A DNA stretch of 64,000 nt from Candidatus Acetatifactor stercoripullorum (GTDB taxonomy: Bacteria > Bacillota > Clostridia > Lachnospirales > Lachnospiraceae): NCBI GenBank assembly GCA_019114005.1, contig DXGH01000071.1, forward strand, positions 60,000 through 123,999, written 5' to 3'. Position numbers and translations under genes: made by a program. Below are positions 23,906-32,537 of the stretch, in pieces (the first letter of the stretch is position 1; the number at the start of each line of letters is the position of its first letter). The notes below the pieces were generated by a model that ran no database searches, had not been told where the DNA came from, and saw only the letters and a program-made list of their open reading frames with translations.

Positions 23906-24724
23906 TCAATTTTCGCCCTTCATGTGCACATCCAGCTGGGGATAGGGAATCTCTATCCCCGCCCGGTCAAGGGCATATTTACAGTTTTCCGTAATGCGCC
24001 ATTTCCCCTCCCAGAAATGTTCATTTGTAAAAAAGCAGCGCACTCCCAGATTGATGGCGGAGGCTGCAAGCTCCGACACATACACGCGCATTTCCTGGTC
24101 CTTCAGTACAAAGGGATCGTTTTCCAAAACCTCCATAAGCGCTTCCTTCGCCTTTTTGATATCGGAATCGTAGGAAATGCCGATCACAATGTCCATCCTT
24201 CGGGTTTTGGCAGCGGACATATTGATAATACTGTTGTTTGCCAGGGTGCCGTTTGGCAGCACGATCACCTTGTTATCGCCGGTCACCAGCTTGGTATAAA
24301 AAATCTGAATCTCCGCAACGGTTCCCTCCTGATGATCCGTATTTTCGTGGATATAATCCCCCACCTTAAAAGGCTTCAGCACCAGTATCAGCACACCTCC
24401 CGCCAGATTGGAAAGGCTGCCCTGAATGGCAAGTCCGATAGCTACGCCCGCAGAACCAAGCAGGGCCACAATGCTGGCCGCATCCACGCCAAAGGAAGTC
24501 GCCAGTAAAAAGATCAGCACCACATAAAGGGACGTTTTCAAAAAGGAATCCACAAACTGCACGGCGCCCACCTCCGCGCCTGCTCTCTGCATGGACTTTC
24601 GCAGTATCTTGCGCAAAAGCTTCACAACCTGTACGCCGATTAAAAAAAACACTACTGCCAGCACTACGCGGATTCCAAGATGCAGCGCCTTCTCCGGCAG
24701 CGTCTCCAAAAAATCCAAAAGCAT
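23906..24724 (-). CDS. Small-conductance mechanosensitive channel (MscS family)
   Basis: This 272-residue protein has three N-terminal membrane helices (about residues 18-110). The pore-lining third helix and start of the beta domain read 'GVAIGLAIQGSLSNLAGGVL' and 'LKPFKVGDYI', the MscS hallmark. The rest is the cytoplasmic cage. It would release solutes on hypo-osmotic shock. Its ATG overlaps the glgB stop as TAATG, so translation is coupled to the branching enzyme. Confidence 0.92.
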   Translation of the reverse strand: MLLDFLETLPEKALHLGIRVVLAVVFFLIGVQVVKLLRKILRKSMQRAGAEVGAVQFVDSFLKTSLYVVLIFLLATSFGVDAASIVALLGSAGVAIGLAIQGSLSNLAGGVLILVLKPFKVGDYIHENTDHQEGTVAEIQIFYTKLVTGDNKVIVLPNGTLANNSIINMSAAKTRRMDIVIGISYDSDIKKAKEALMEVLENDPFVLKDQEMRVYVSELAASAINLGVRCFFTNEHFWEGKWRITENCKYALDRAGIEIPYPQLDVHMKGEN

Positions 24725-27033
24725 TATTTCTCCCCTTTCTTTTTCTTCCGAACGGGTGTGTTTTTCCGGATTCTCTGCTCGATTACCCTCTCAAGCTCCT
24801 CCTCCGTGTAGGGTATGAATTCCAGAATGCTCAAGGACAGGGGGGCCAGCTTTACGGTGATGGACTGCTTTTTGTCGTCCCATTCCACATCCTGGGCTTT
24901 TTTCACTCTGCCGTTTACCACGCCGCTTCCACCGTACTTCACATGATCAGAATTAAAAATTTCCTTATACTTTCCCTCAAAAGGCACCCCGGTAGTGATC
25001 TCCTGCTCCACCCCGGCAAAATTGGCCACCACCAAAAGAACCTCCTCTTGGTCTGCTCCTTTTCTTAAATAACTCAGATAGCACTCTTTCGAGGAAATGT
25101 TGTTGATCCACACAAAGCCCTCCGGACTGTCGTCAAGCTCATACAATGCCTTCCTGGTCCGGTACAGATGATTTAAGTCCTTCATCAGCTCTGCCACTCC
25201 CGCATGCTCTGGATTTTGCAAAAGCTCCCACTCTATGCGCCTGTTTTCGTTCCACTCGTCAAACTCTCCGATATCCTGGCCCATAAACAAGAGCTTCTTT
25301 CCAGGATGGGTGATCATATAGGAGTAGGTCAGCCTCAGGTTTGCAAATTTATCCTTTCTCTCTCCCGGCATTTTGCCGATCATGGTAGCCTTCCCGTGAA
25401 CCACCTCGTCATGGGAGAATACCAGCATAAATTTTTCGCTGTAGGCGTAGATCATGCTGAAGGTCAGTTCGCCGTGGTGATAGCTTCTGAAATAGGGATC
25501 ATATTTGATATAGGTGAGATAGTCGTTCATAAAGCCCATATTCCACTTTAAATCAAAGCCAAGTCCTCCCTCCTCCAGGGAACCGGTGATCAGAGGAAAA
25601 GCGGTACTTTCCTCTGCAATGGACAGCACACCGGGGTTGCGCTTTTTCATGATGGAATTCAGGTGCTTCATAAATTCAATGGCCTCCAGGTTTTCCTTTC
25701 CCCCGTACATATTGGCCACCCACTCGCCGTCCTTTTTACCGTAGTCCAGATAAAGCATGCTGGCCACCGCGTCCATGCGGATAGCGTCGGCATGATATTT
25801 TTCCACCCAGAACAGCGCGTTGGCAATCAGATAATTTGACACCTGAGGCCGTCCGTAATTATAGATCAGCGTCCCCCAGTGAGGATGAAAGCCCTGTCTT
25901 GGGTCTTTATGCTCATACAGGCAGGTGCCGTCAAAATTGGACAAGCCATAGGTATCTCTTGGGAAATGGGCGGGCACCCAGTCAAGGATCACGCCGATGC
26001 CAGCCTTGTGGAGCTCATTTACAAAAAACATGAAATCCTCCGGGCTTCCATACCTTGCCGTGGGCGCATAATAGCCGATCACCTGATAGCCCCAGGAGCC
26101 GTCAAAGGGATGCTCCATCACCGGCATCAATTCCACATGGGTATACCCCATTTTCTTTACATACGCAATCACCTTCGGCGCAATATCCCTGTAATTTGCG
26201 TAGTCCTCCCCCTCCCTGGGATCCACAAAGGAACCAAGATACATTTCGTATACGCTCACAGGCACATTGCCTGTCTGGAATTTTGCCCTGTTTTTGAGAA
26301 AGGCATCATCCTCCCAGACGAACCCATTCAGGTCAGCGATCACCGACGCCGTCTCCGGTCTTTTCTGGGCAGCGTTCCCGTAGGGATCCGCCTTCAGATA
26401 GGTGAGTCCCCCTTTCAGCTTAAGCTCAAATTTATAATTGTCCCCAGCCTTGGCATCCGGCACAAACAGCTCGAAAATTCCGGAATCCCAAAGCCTTCTC
26501 ATCTGATGGACGCGGCCGTCCCACTGATTGAAATCCCCCACAACGCTGACGCGGAGAGCATTGGGCGCCCAGACCGCAAAATAAGTGCCCCTCTCTCCCT
26601 CATGCTCCATGGGATGCGCCCCCAGCTTTTCATAAATGGTATAATGAATGCCGTTTTTAAATTTTTCCGTATCGCTTTTTGTGATCACAGGACTATGCCT
26701 ATAGGGGTCTTTTCGGGTGACACTGACACCGTTTCCATAGATAACCAGATATTGATATGCTTTAAGCTGCCTTTCGGGAAGCAGCACAGCAAAATAACCG
26801 TCCTCATCTGCTGTTTCCATGGCGATATCACAGCCCCCGGCCTCTTTTTCTTCTCCTGCCTGTTCTTCGTCCAGCTGGAGAAACACCTCCTTAGCCCCTG
26901 GGAAATATGCCTGTACCAGCGTCTGTCCCCCAGCCTTGTGAGGTCCTAACAATGCGTGCGGATTATCGCTCTCCGAATAAATGATCTCCTCTATTTTGGG
27001 CCAGTTCATCAATTTATATAATTTGTTTGTCAT
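24724..27033 (-). CDS. glgB: 1,4-alpha-glucan branching enzyme
   Basis: I start it at ATG 27033 (769 residues, 'MTNKLYKLMNWP') behind GGAAGGGAG; the longer ORF overlaps the upstream gene and has no site. It has an N-terminal GlgB extension, a CBM48 domain ('HPMEHEGERGTYFAVWAPNA') and a GH13 barrel with all catalytic residues: Asp in 'AIRMDAVAS', Glu in 'SIAEES' and Asp in 'VFSHDEVVHGK'. It makes alpha-1,6 branches in glycogen. Neighbours are DUF1015 upstream and mscS downstream; no other glycogen synthesis gene is adjacent. Confidence 0.95.
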   Translation of the reverse strand: MTNKLYKLMNWPKIEEIIYSESDNPHALLGPHKAGGQTLVQAYFPGAKEVFLQLDEEQAGEEKEAGGCDIAMETADEDGYFAVLLPERQLKAYQYLVIYGNGVSVTRKDPYRHSPVITKSDTEKFKNGIHYTIYEKLGAHPMEHEGERGTYFAVWAPNALRVSVVGDFNQWDGRVHQMRRLWDSGIFELFVPDAKAGDNYKFELKLKGGLTYLKADPYGNAAQKRPETASVIADLNGFVWEDDAFLKNRAKFQTGNVPVSVYEMYLGSFVDPREGEDYANYRDIAPKVIAYVKKMGYTHVELMPVMEHPFDGSWGYQVIGYYAPTARYGSPEDFMFFVNELHKAGIGVILDWVPAHFPRDTYGLSNFDGTCLYEHKDPRQGFHPHWGTLIYNYGRPQVSNYLIANALFWVEKYHADAIRMDAVASMLYLDYGKKDGEWVANMYGGKENLEAIEFMKHLNSIMKKRNPGVLSIAEESTAFPLITGSLEEGGLGFDLKWNMGFMNDYLTYIKYDPYFRSYHHGELTFSMIYAYSEKFMLVFSHDEVVHGKATMIGKMPGERKDKFANLRLTYSYMITHPGKKLLFMGQDIGEFDEWNENRRIEWELLQNPEHAGVAELMKDLNHLYRTRKALYELDDSPEGFVWINNISSKECYLSYLRKGADQEEVLLVVANFAGVEQEITTGVPFEGKYKEIFNSDHVKYGGSGVVNGRVKKAQDVEWDDKKQSITVKLAPLSLSILEFIPYTEEELERVIEQRIRKNTPVRKKKKGEK

Positions 27034-27049
27034 AAGAGTCTCCCTTCCC

Positions 27050-28294
27050 TTATCGAATTTCCAGATCATGCAAAAACAGGCCGCTTCTGAGCTTGGGCTC
27101 AAACCAAGTGGACTTGGGCGGCATAAGCCTTCCTGCGTCCGCCACCGCAAACAGCTCTTCTATGGAGGTGGGATACAGGGAAAAGGCCGCCTTCATGTCC
27201 GTATGCACTCTCCGCTCCAGCTCCCCAAGCCCTCTGATACCCCCTACAAAATCAATGCGTTTGTCGGTTTTCGGGTCCTGTATGCCCAAAATCGGTTCCA
27301 GCACATGGTTCTGCAGAATGGATACGTCCAATCCCGCCACCGCATCCTTGCTTTTTACAGTCTCCTTTGCCGTAAGCAGATACCAATCTCCTTCCAGATA
27401 CATGCCAAAGCTTCCTTTTTTGTCCGGCTTACAAGGAGTTTTCCCCCATTTTTTCACCGTAAAGCCTTCCTCCAGTTTTTTTAAGAAGTCTTCCGGCTCA
27501 AGACCATTCAAGTCCTTCACCACACGGTTGTAATCCAGAATGTGCAGCTCATCATCCGGAAAAAGCACGGAAAGGAAATAATTATACTCCTCCTGCCCCG
27601 TAAAATCCGGATGGGCCTGTCTGCGCATCTGCCCCACTCTCACCGCAGAAGCGCACCTGTGATGTCCGTCCGCAATATACAGGCTGGGAATGGCAGCAAA
27701 GGTCTTTTTTATCTCCGCAATCTTCTTTTCCTCAGAAATCACCCATACTCTGTGAACGACCCCATCGGAGGCGGTGAAATCATACACCGGTTCGCTTTCT
27801 TTTGCCGAAGCCACAATTTCCCTTAAGGTGTCGTTCGCCCGGTATGTAAGGAAAATAGGGCCTGTCTGCATATTGCAGGCATCCACATGGCAGATGCGGT
27901 CCTTCTCCTTTTCCGCTCTGGTATTCTCGTGCTTTTTGATCACTCCTGTGCTGTAATCGTCTATGGAAGCGCAGGCTACGATTCCGGTCTGTGATGCGCC
28001 ATCCATAATCTGCTCGTACAGATAATAGCAAGGCGTCTTCTCCTGTACAAAACGCCCCTCCTGTATCTGGCTCCAAAGAAGCTCGGCGGCCCTTTTATAT
28101 ACCCTTGGGTCGCAGGTGTCCACCTCCGGGCCAAACCCGGTCTCCGCCCTGTCGATGGCCAGAAAAGAATCGGGATTCTTCTCCACCTCTCTGCAGGCTT
28201 CCTCTCTGTTGTACACATCATAGGGCAGCGCAGCTATCCTGCCTGCCAGGTCCGCCCTGGGACGGTATGCCCGAAAGGGCTTGATCTCAGCCAT
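27050..28294 (-). CDS. DUF1015 family protein
   Basis: A 414-residue soluble protein starting at ATG 28294; GAGG lies 9 bases ahead, whereas the ATG at 28303 touches it. It has the family's marks: the opening 'IKPFRAYRPR' with 'AALPYDVYNREEA', a central 'KKHENTR', and 'YIADGHHRCASA'. DUF1015 proteins are conserved, have no established reaction, and often lie near serine biosynthesis genes, as here with serC-serA 0.5 kb upstream. It is followed 16 bases later by glgB. The conserved His/Asp/Glu clusters suggest an enzyme, but this is inference. Confidence 0.88.
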   Translation of the reverse strand: MAEIKPFRAYRPRADLAGRIAALPYDVYNREEACREVEKNPDSFLAIDRAETGFGPEVDTCDPRVYKRAAELLWSQIQEGRFVQEKTPCYYLYEQIMDGASQTGIVACASIDDYSTGVIKKHENTRAEKEKDRICHVDACNMQTGPIFLTYRANDTLREIVASAKESEPVYDFTASDGVVHRVWVISEEKKIAEIKKTFAAIPSLYIADGHHRCASAVRVGQMRRQAHPDFTGQEEYNYFLSVLFPDDELHILDYNRVVKDLNGLEPEDFLKKLEEGFTVKKWGKTPCKPDKKGSFGMYLEGDWYLLTAKETVKSKDAVAGLDVSILQNHVLEPILGIQDPKTDKRIDFVGGIRGLGELERRVHTDMKAAFSLYPTSIEELFAVADAGRLMPPKSTWFEPKLRSGLFLHDLEIR

Positions 28295-28330
28295 AGCTTC
28301 CATCCTCTTTTCTTAAAATTGTTTATTTTT

Positions 28331-28359
28331 ATTTTATCAAATAAAACTATACATAACAA
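28331..28359 (-). promoter_or_regulatory. Promoter of the DUF1015-glgB-mscS unit
   Basis: Minus-strand TTGTTA, 17 bases, TAAAAT, 36 bases upstream of the DUF1015 start. Confidence 0.65.
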
Positions 28360-28427
28360 GCATCCGGTGCTAAAATGTTTCCAGGGAAGAAAATGCACGG
28401 CGAAAACCGCGCGGAAATGAGGAAAAT

Positions 28428-28706
28428 ATGACAGACGAGCATAGAAAAATATTAGAGAGAATCAACGCTTACGCAGAGGAGGTAATGGCCGATATTGATC
28501 CCCAGAAGGTGCAGGTTTCCGTTCAGCTGGACAAGCTGCGGCCCATCATGGAGACCATCGCCGCAGAAATGGAAATGAGTCTGGAGGATTTCTTTATTCT
28601 GTACATGGATATACAAAGCGAGGCCTCCTGTCTCTCCGATCAAAAGCTCAGGGATGAGCTGCGGGACTTGAACGAAGGCGACGGGGCCCCTCTTTTGTAC
28701 CGTTGA
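28428..28706 (+). CDS. Small acidic helical protein of unknown function
   Basis: This 92-residue ORF starts at ATG 28428 behind GAGGAAAAT and is followed 2 bases after its stop by a strong terminator, so it looks like a real, single-gene unit. It is predicted mainly helical and acidic ('LERINAYAEEVMADIDP', 'METIAAEMEMSLEDFFILYM', 'DQKLRDELRDL'). There is no signal peptide, membrane segment or cysteine cluster. I do not recognise the family. It sits between serA and DUF1015, opposite to both. An opposing 109-residue ORF over it has no ribosome site and is a shadow. Confidence 0.72.
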   Translation: MTDEHRKILERINAYAEEVMADIDPQKVQVSVQLDKLRPIMETIAAEMEMSLEDFFILYMDIQSEASCLSDQKLRDELRDLNEGDGAPLLYR

Positions 28707-28708
28707 TG

Positions 28709-28759
28709 AAAGGCCGTCAGGCACAACTCTCTCAAAGAGCTGCCTGACGGCCTTTTTTT
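28709..28759 (+). terminator. Strong terminator after the small ORF, shared with serA
   Basis: A 15-bp perfect stem AAAGGCCGTCAGGCA / TGCCTGACGGCCTTT has a 17-base loop and seven T on the plus strand. serA ends 23 bases away on the other strand and may use it too. Confidence 0.9.
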
Positions 28760-28781
28760 GTGTGCGCCTTAAGGCGCGCAC

Positions 28782-29948
28782 TCAGCCTTTCACGATTCTC
28801 ACTCTGAATACGCCTTCCAGATTTTCCAGGGTATTTACAATTTCCTGAGTGGGTGCTGCCTCCACATCCAGCATGGTGTAAGCCACCTCTCCTCTGGATT
28901 TGTTGATCATATCGCTGATATTGATCCCCTTATCTCCAAAGGCCGCCGTAAATTTCGTAATCATATTTGCAATATTCTTGTGGAAAATAGCCACTCTTCC
29001 CGCCTTTGTGCACACGCCCATGTCGCAGGCAGGATAGTTCACGCTGTTTTTGATGTTTCCGTTTTCCAGATAATCTTTCAGCTCCTCCACTGCCATCTTT
29101 GCACAGTTGTCCTCAGACTCCTCCGTGCTTGCGCCCAGATGAGGAATCACAATACAGCCCTTCTTTCCTGCTGTGACCGTATTGGGGAAATCGGACACAT
29201 ACCTGTGTATTTTCCCGCTCTCAATGCCCTCCAGCACATCCTCTTCCTTTACAAGCAGGTCTCTGGCAAAATTCAAGATCACCACGCCATCCTTCATTTT
29301 GCTCATAGCTTCTTTGTCTATCATTCCTCTGGTGGAGTCCAGAAGGGGTACATGGATGGTAATGTAATCACACTGGGCGTAAATGTCATCCACGTTAAAC
29401 ACATGCTTCACGTCTCTGCTGAGATTCCAGGCAGCGTTCACAGACACATAAGGGTCATATCCGTATACCTCCATGCCAAGATGAACGGCAGCGTTGGCCA
29501 CCTTTACGCCAATGGCTCCAAGGCCGATAACACCCAGTTTTTTGCCTGATATCTCCGTCCCGGCAAAATGCTTTTTCTCCTTTTCCGCAGCCTTGGCAAT
29601 ATTTTCATCGTCCTTTGCCGATTTTACCCATTCGATGCCCCCAACCACATCTCTGGCCGCCAGAAGCATGCCTGCAAGCACAAGCTCCTTTACGCCGTTT
29701 GCATTTGCGCCGGGGGTATTAAATACCACGATGCCCTTTTCCGCACATTTATCAAGAGGGATGTTGTTGACGCCTGCGCCCGCCCTTGCCACTGCAAGGA
29801 GTCCTGCGGGCAGCTCCATGTCGTGCATGGACGCGCTTCTTACCAAAATACCCTGGGCGTCCTTTGCATCACTGCACAGCTCATACCCTTCCGTCAGATT
29901 CTGCAGACCCATCTGCGAAATAGGATTCAGACAATTAATATAAAACAT
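28782..29948 (-). CDS. serA: D-3-phosphoglycerate dehydrogenase
   Basis: I start it at ATG 29948 ('MFYINCLNPISQMG', 388 residues) behind AAAGGAGAG; the longer ORF runs into serC. The NAD fold reads 'KLGVIGLGAIGVKVANAAV' at about residue 140, and the catalytic His is in 'CIVIPHLGASTEESE'. The last ~70 residues form an ACT domain ('GINISDMINKSRGEVAYTML'), as in short SerA enzymes that may be serine-regulated. It catalyses the first step of serine synthesis. serC is immediately upstream with one base between. Confidence 0.94.
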   Translation of the reverse strand: MFYINCLNPISQMGLQNLTEGYELCSDAKDAQGILVRSASMHDMELPAGLLAVARAGAGVNNIPLDKCAEKGIVVFNTPGANANGVKELVLAGMLLAARDVVGGIEWVKSAKDDENIAKAAEKEKKHFAGTEISGKKLGVIGLGAIGVKVANAAVHLGMEVYGYDPYVSVNAAWNLSRDVKHVFNVDDIYAQCDYITIHVPLLDSTRGMIDKEAMSKMKDGVVILNFARDLLVKEEDVLEGIESGKIHRYVSDFPNTVTAGKKGCIVIPHLGASTEESEDNCAKMAVEELKDYLENGNIKNSVNYPACDMGVCTKAGRVAIFHKNIANMITKFTAAFGDKGINISDMINKSRGEVAYTMLDVEAAPTQEIVNTLENLEGVFRVRIVKG

Positions 29949-29949
29949 T

Positions 29950-31041
29950 TTAACTCTCCTTTGCATTTTCCGCTTCAAATTTCTTCATAAACGCAACCAG
30001 CTTTTCCACGCCCTCGATAGGCATAGCGTTGTAGATGCTGGCGCGCATGCCGCCCACTGTCCTGTGTCCCTTTAGGTTTTCAAAGCCTGCAGCCTTGGCC
30101 TCTTTTACAAATTTAGCGTCCAGCTCTGCGTCGCCGGTCACGAAGGGCACATTCATCAGGGAGCGGTCCTCCTTGCGGACCGTGCCGTGAAAGAGACTGC
30201 TCTCATCCAGATAATCATAGAGGATTTTTGCCTTTCTTTCATTGTACTCCTTCATGGCTGCAAGGCCGCCTCTCTTTTTCAGCCACTTAAACACCTTGCC
30301 GCAGATATAAATGCCATATGCGGGAGGCGTGTTGTACAAAGACTGATTATCCGCATGAATTTTGTAGCGAAGCATGGTGGGAGTACCAGGAAGCACATCC
30401 TCGGTGATCAAGTCCTCTCTGATGATAACGATCACAACTCCCGCGGGGCCGATATTTTTCTGTACACCGCCGTAAATCATTCCGTATTTTGTCACATCCA
30501 CCGGCTCTGACAAAAAACAGCTGGACACGTCCGCAACCAACGGCTTTCCCTTGGTGTTCGGCAGCGTTTTGAATTTCGTTCCGTAAATGGTGTTGTTTTC
30601 ACAAATATACACATAATCCGCATCCTCGCTGATGGGAAGATCGGAGCAGTCCGGTATGTAAGAAAAGGTCTTATCCTCTGAGGAGGCAATCTTGTTTGCC
30701 TTGCCGTAGATGCAGGCCTCCTGGTAGGCTTTTTTTGCCCATTGTCCCGTGACAATGTAGTCGGCCACCCGGTTTTTCATCAGATTCATGGGAATCATTG
30801 CAAACTGCTGGCTGGCTCCTCCCTGGAGAAAAAGCACCTTATAATTGTCGGGAATATTCATAAGCTCCCTCAAATCCGCTTCCGCTTCCTGGATAATGGT
30901 TTCAAACGCCTTGGAACGGTGGCTCATCTCCATTACAGACATTCCTGTGCCCTTATAATCCAGCATTTCATCAGCCGCTTCCCGCAAAACCTCTTCAGGC
31001 AGCACTGCGGGGCCCGCCGAAAAATTATATACTCTTGCCAT
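29950..31041 (-). CDS. serC: Phosphoserine aminotransferase
   Basis: This 363-residue PLP enzyme converts 3-phosphohydroxypyruvate to phosphoserine. The typical start 'VYNFSAGPAVLPEEVLREA' is at residue 4. The phosphate-binding 'LFLQGGASQQFAMIPMNL' and the PLP-lysine region 'YGGVQKNIGPAGVVIVI' are intact. 'KGHRTVGGMRASIYNAM' near the end is also standard. Start ATG 31041 follows GAGGAGG. It leads the serC-serA operon from a good promoter. No serB is adjacent. Confidence 0.95.
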   Translation of the reverse strand: MARVYNFSAGPAVLPEEVLREAADEMLDYKGTGMSVMEMSHRSKAFETIIQEAEADLRELMNIPDNYKVLFLQGGASQQFAMIPMNLMKNRVADYIVTGQWAKKAYQEACIYGKANKIASSEDKTFSYIPDCSDLPISEDADYVYICENNTIYGTKFKTLPNTKGKPLVADVSSCFLSEPVDVTKYGMIYGGVQKNIGPAGVVIVIIREDLITEDVLPGTPTMLRYKIHADNQSLYNTPPAYGIYICGKVFKWLKKRGGLAAMKEYNERKAKILYDYLDESSLFHGTVRKEDRSLMNVPFVTGDAELDAKFVKEAKAAGFENLKGHRTVGGMRASIYNAMPIEGVEKLVAFMKKFEAENAKES

Positions 31042-31080
31042 TTGTAAAAGTCCTCCTCATTCTTATTTGACCATAGGTAT

Positions 31081-31109
31081 AGAATAATCTTTCCTTTCAC
31101 TTTAGTCAA
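31081..31109 (-). promoter_or_regulatory. Promoter of serC-serA
   Basis: Minus-strand TTGACT, 17 bases, TATTCT, 40 bases upstream of the serC start. Confidence 0.75.
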
Positions 31110-31145
31110 CTGCATTGTTAAAATATTTTCAATTTTTTGTATTTT

Positions 31146-32531
31146 TTAGTAAAACATCACCACAGGTGTCCCCGTCTCCACCATCTCATACAGCTCTGCC
31201 ATTTTCTGAGAGGGCGTATTAATGCACCCGTGTGAGCCGTTCTTTTTGTAAATTTCACCGCCAAATTCTGTTCTCCAGGAGGCATCATGTATTCCAATCC
31301 CTCCTTTGACAGGCATCCAGTATTTCACAGGGGACGCATAGCCTTCCCCGCGCAGCACCCTGTTTCTCTGTTTGTTATATACATAATTCACACCCTCAGG
31401 CGTACCCCATTTTCTGCTGAGGTTTCCGGTGACCACCTCTGTCTCCAAAAGAAGTTTACCCTCTTCGTAATAGTACATTTTCTGCTGGGTCATGTCGATT
31501 TCGATATAGGTGTCTCCAATATCGTCCTTCCCCCGGTGCAGTCCCTGCCTTTTGTACGCAGGAATATGGACGCAGCTTTCCCCTGCAGGAATGCTCTCCA
31601 TCAGATATTCCACCTCTGCCTTTTGATCTAACTGTGTGCCGTAGGTTCCTCCCTCTATGGTCACCACATCTCCCCTGGTGGAAAGAAAGCTCCTCTCCCC
31701 GCCATAGGTATCATATTCTCCGGCCAGCTCTTTTATGAAAGCCTCCACCTGCTCTTTTTCCATCACCAGCTCTCCCGATTCGTCAAGCACGGGAAGTCCG
31801 TATTCTGTTTTGAGAAAGCCTGCGGTGATGGACGCATCCAGCAAAATTTTTTCATCCCCCATATCATAGGTGATCTGGCAGTCCTGAAACTGCTCTATCT
31901 TTTTCCACAGCTTAAGTGTCTGTTCATCCTGCTCATCTTTCTTAAGCGCATAATAGCAGTCTGCGTCCCCCAGAGAAAGCTGGGTCTCTCCCTCTTTTAT
32001 CACAGACAAAAGCGCCTGATACGCCTTTTGGGTATCCAGCCTGCCGCTTAAGCCGTCTATCAGCGTATAGCCCTCGTCTCTGCGTTCGATAGAAAGTCCG
32101 GGCTCTCTCTCAAGCTCCTGTCTGACAAAGGGCAGCTCCTGCCAGAGCTTTTCCAGCTTTTCTTCGTCAAAGGAAACCGCCGGGGCCAGAGTGTTTCTTT
32201 GTGCCGTGAAATATCCGGCCCACAGAAAGGAATTCTGCTCCTTTAAGGACTCCTCTAAGGACTCCGTATAGTCCCCTTTGTAATCCGCCTGGGATAAATC
32301 CAGCAGATAGGATTGTCCCGTACTGTCCGTAATTGTAATAATCGGAGCCTCCGTAAAAGACAGAAGCTCCGAGTTTACCTCCTCCACTGACTTGCCTGTG
32401 CAATAAACACCGTTAATCCAGGTATTTAAGCTAAATACCCCTCTGTAATAAAAGGCCAGAGCCAGATATCCAGAAACTGCGGCAAGCAATAGGATAACCA
32501 TCACCAAAAAAATTCTTGTCCTTCGTTTCAT
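31146..32531 (-). CDS. L,D-transpeptidase (YkuD) with peptidoglycan-binding-4 region
   Basis: This 461-residue protein has one N-terminal membrane anchor ('FLVMVILLLAAVSGYLALAF') and a large extracellular part. Residues ~40-310 resemble paired PG_binding_4 domains. The C-terminal YkuD domain has 'GIGIHDASW' and the catalytic 'NGSHGCINTPSQ'. It would form 3-3 cross-links or attach proteins in the cell wall. It starts 6 bases after the ilvB stop, with AAGGA in the ilvB tail, so it is cotranscribed with branched-chain genes, an odd functional mix. Confidence 0.92.
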   Translation of the reverse strand: MKRRTRIFLVMVILLLAAVSGYLALAFYYRGVFSLNTWINGVYCTGKSVEEVNSELLSFTEAPIITITDSTGQSYLLDLSQADYKGDYTESLEESLKEQNSFLWAGYFTAQRNTLAPAVSFDEEKLEKLWQELPFVRQELEREPGLSIERRDEGYTLIDGLSGRLDTQKAYQALLSVIKEGETQLSLGDADCYYALKKDEQDEQTLKLWKKIEQFQDCQITYDMGDEKILLDASITAGFLKTEYGLPVLDESGELVMEKEQVEAFIKELAGEYDTYGGERSFLSTRGDVVTIEGGTYGTQLDQKAEVEYLMESIPAGESCVHIPAYKRQGLHRGKDDIGDTYIEIDMTQQKMYYYEEGKLLLETEVVTGNLSRKWGTPEGVNYVYNKQRNRVLRGEGYASPVKYWMPVKGGIGIHDASWRTEFGGEIYKKNGSHGCINTPSQKMAELYEMVETGTPVVMFY

Positions 32532-32537
32532 CCCAGA

